Shown one piece after another: positions 62,256 through 64,000 of a stretch of 64,000 nt of DNA (the stretch's first letter is position 1; each line of letters opens with the position of its first letter). Position numbers and translations under genes: made by a program. The notes under the pieces were generated by a model, which made no database searches, was not told where the DNA came from, and saw only the letters and a list, made by a program, of their open reading frames with translations. The DNA is from Nipponacmea schrenckii (taxonomy: Eukaryota > Mollusca > Gastropoda > Lottiidae): NCBI GenBank assembly GCA_030562195.1, contig JAUJPP010000005.1, forward strand, positions 38,365,106-38,429,105, in the 5' to 3' direction.

Positions 62256-64000
62256 ACTTATATAGTTGTCAATGAATTTTGGAAGATATTATCTCGATAT
62301 TTGGGTTGAAGTAATATGGTTTATTTCGAGTATTTCTTGTAATAAATGAAGTATAAACTAGCAAACAATGCCAGCTGATTCTAACATGAAATTGAAACAG
62401 CCATTGTTTTGCTGGGTTGTTTATAACAAAATATATCAGAGTATTTTGAAGAATGGGATTATCAAATGTTATTGTGGCAGAATATTGATCCATTATTTGT
62501 GATTCAAACACTACTGGTGGTTATCCCTTTTATTATTATTATTATATGGGTCCATTATTAATATATTGAGGCCAAAACAATTTTAGTCTAACTTGATTAG
62601 TCATTAATGACATAAGCAAGTAGAAAATCTAAGATCTCTATTATTGTACCAACCAGACATCAGACATCTGTGGTTTAATATTATTATATTGTTAGTGCCA
62701 TTGTAATGTCTTTGACATAAAATGGTTAGTTTGCCAACAGTATAATCTCAACTGAAACTAGAATAGAAATGCAATTAGGGGGAGCATGTGTTCTACACTC
62801 TGTGCATGACAACCCATGAGAATGGAGTAGAAAATCTATTTCAAATTAAGGATGTCATTTAGATCAGCTGTGTAGAGTAAAGTCTGTACTCTTATGTGGA
62901 GTTTGTATGACATTCTCTCCGTGGTGGCATCTTTTGAATAGTGCAAGTCATTGCTTTGATGTTACTAGCTTACATAGAATTATTATGAAAACCTCTATAC
63001 ATTTAAATAATGAAAGCATATGAATAAAATCATTAATTGGTTTATGGATAGTAGAATTCTGCACAATAGGGAGGGTGTAGGGGTGTGAAGTGACCATTTA
63101 TGTTAAGTGTAGGGTATGCCAAATAAGGGTAAACCTTTTGAAATAAATTCAAGATTTCATATTAAATTTCCTGATGTGTGACAAGTGGTTGATTAAATCA
63201 ATCTCACTGATAATTGATTGATTCCATGTAGGTTAATTAACTCACTGGTTAATATTCAACAGAGCTTCAAGTTAATTAAGTTTGGGTAAGCTTAGAATTA
63301 TTATATATATAAACTGGCAGCTTGATGACAGATTTGTGATTATTTTAAAGTGTGAAATTTTATGTAAGTCTAGAATTAAGGATTTAAGGATGTTGATTTT
63401 TAGATTAGTTCAAGTTGAAACCAAAATAGCATCATTGGTGAAACAGTATGTGGTATACCTGTGGGAAAAGGGTAAAAATATTAACAAGTTATATAACAAC
63501 AAAATTACACTATTATGAACATACTACATCTCTTGAATTTAAGCAATATTTCAATTCACATGTAGGAATCTTGATCAAGAAATGTATATGTATGATAAGG
63601 ATTCCTGCATGTGAATTGAAACGTTGCTTAAATTAAAGAGAAGTAGTATTCGGTATCCATAATAGTGCAATATTGTTGTTATATAACTGTCCTACCTACT
63701 TCTAAACGTCATTTAAAGATTATGGTAATAATCAAATTGTATAGAAGCTCAAGAGTGAAGATAATTATTAATATGTAAGCGTATAGTAGATTAAAATGGA
63801 AATAAAGGTGAATACTGAGAAGTAGATTATGTAAATTGTTGAAACGTTGTAGAAATTGGCTTGTGAAAGCTATGGAGACTATACTTTTCATGGAATTTGA
63901 ATGAAATTTGGTATGATCATTTGTAATGATGAGATCTTGGACTAGTTCGATATTGATCTGAATTAGTCAAAATGGGTCAAAATTGGCCTGTGAATGCTAT
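62256..64000. other. AT-rich stretch, no gene seen apart from a hairpin repeat
   Basis: If the candidate exon at 62.1 kb is real, this would be its first intron. No exon with convincing content was found. Confidence 0.4.
63487..63687. repeat. Long imperfect hairpin, about 90-bp arms
   Basis: The left arm from AGTTATATAACAACA pairs with the right arm ending TGTTGTTATATAACT. The match continues through 'acactattatg', 'tttaagcaa', 'tttcaattcacatg' and 'aggaatc', with scattered mismatches and a loop of roughly 25 bases around 63,573-63,597. It is either a small palindromic MITE or a transcribed hairpin. Confidence 0.75.

Overview
The window looks like AT-rich nuclear DNA of an animal, most likely a mollusc or other lophotrochozoan. 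The reasons are many-exon genes with GT-AG introns, an IKK-related kinase, tandem metazoan-type carotenoid oxygenases with the PDPCK motif, a tRNA-derived SINE, and many DNA transposons and minisatellites. The species assignment is inference.

Layout: 1-1.03 kb is the 3' end of a proline-rich protein gene that enters from outside the window. 4.1-8.7 kb is a nested pair of Mutator-like (MULE) elements: a decayed outer one split by a 3.1-kb element whose single long ORF joins an OTU-type cysteine protease to a MULE transposase. 8.7-24.5 kb is gene-free and built of repeats. It holds an intact two-exon piggyBac element, two copies of a roughly 1.8-kb segment (10,978-15,612 and 20,070-21,852), hAT-type elements, a LINE-type reverse transcriptase tail and a 500-base assembly gap. 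One copy of the repeated segment carries the piggyBac, and the other preserves its empty TTAA site.

26.1-33.9 kb is a complete 18-exon TBK1/IKK-epsilon-type kinase gene on the + strand, predicted at 735 aa, with all kinase motifs intact and a MITE and a SINE in its introns. Tail to tail with it on the - strand are two tandem carotenoid cleavage oxygenase genes, A (36,431-44,880) and B (50,706-59,991). Each has ten coding exons with the same intron positions and phases, and each keeps the four iron-binding histidines. Predicted lengths are 528 and 536 aa. 60-64 kb is mostly non-coding, with a possible first coding exon of a further + strand gene.

The most unusual signal is in the oxygenase pair. 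An intron of gene A holds about 20 tandem 52-bp units, each repeating the 3' splice site and first bases of the next exon. An intron of gene B holds roughly 45-50 units of about 47 bp, each repeating the last bases of the preceding exon and its 5' splice site. Each gene therefore carries a long array of decoy splice sites next to the true one. Two more minisatellite families lie in other introns of gene A and between the genes.

All gene models come from manual reading of reading frames and splice sites. No similarity search, alignment program or RNA data was available. Coordinates given for diffuse repeats are approximate.
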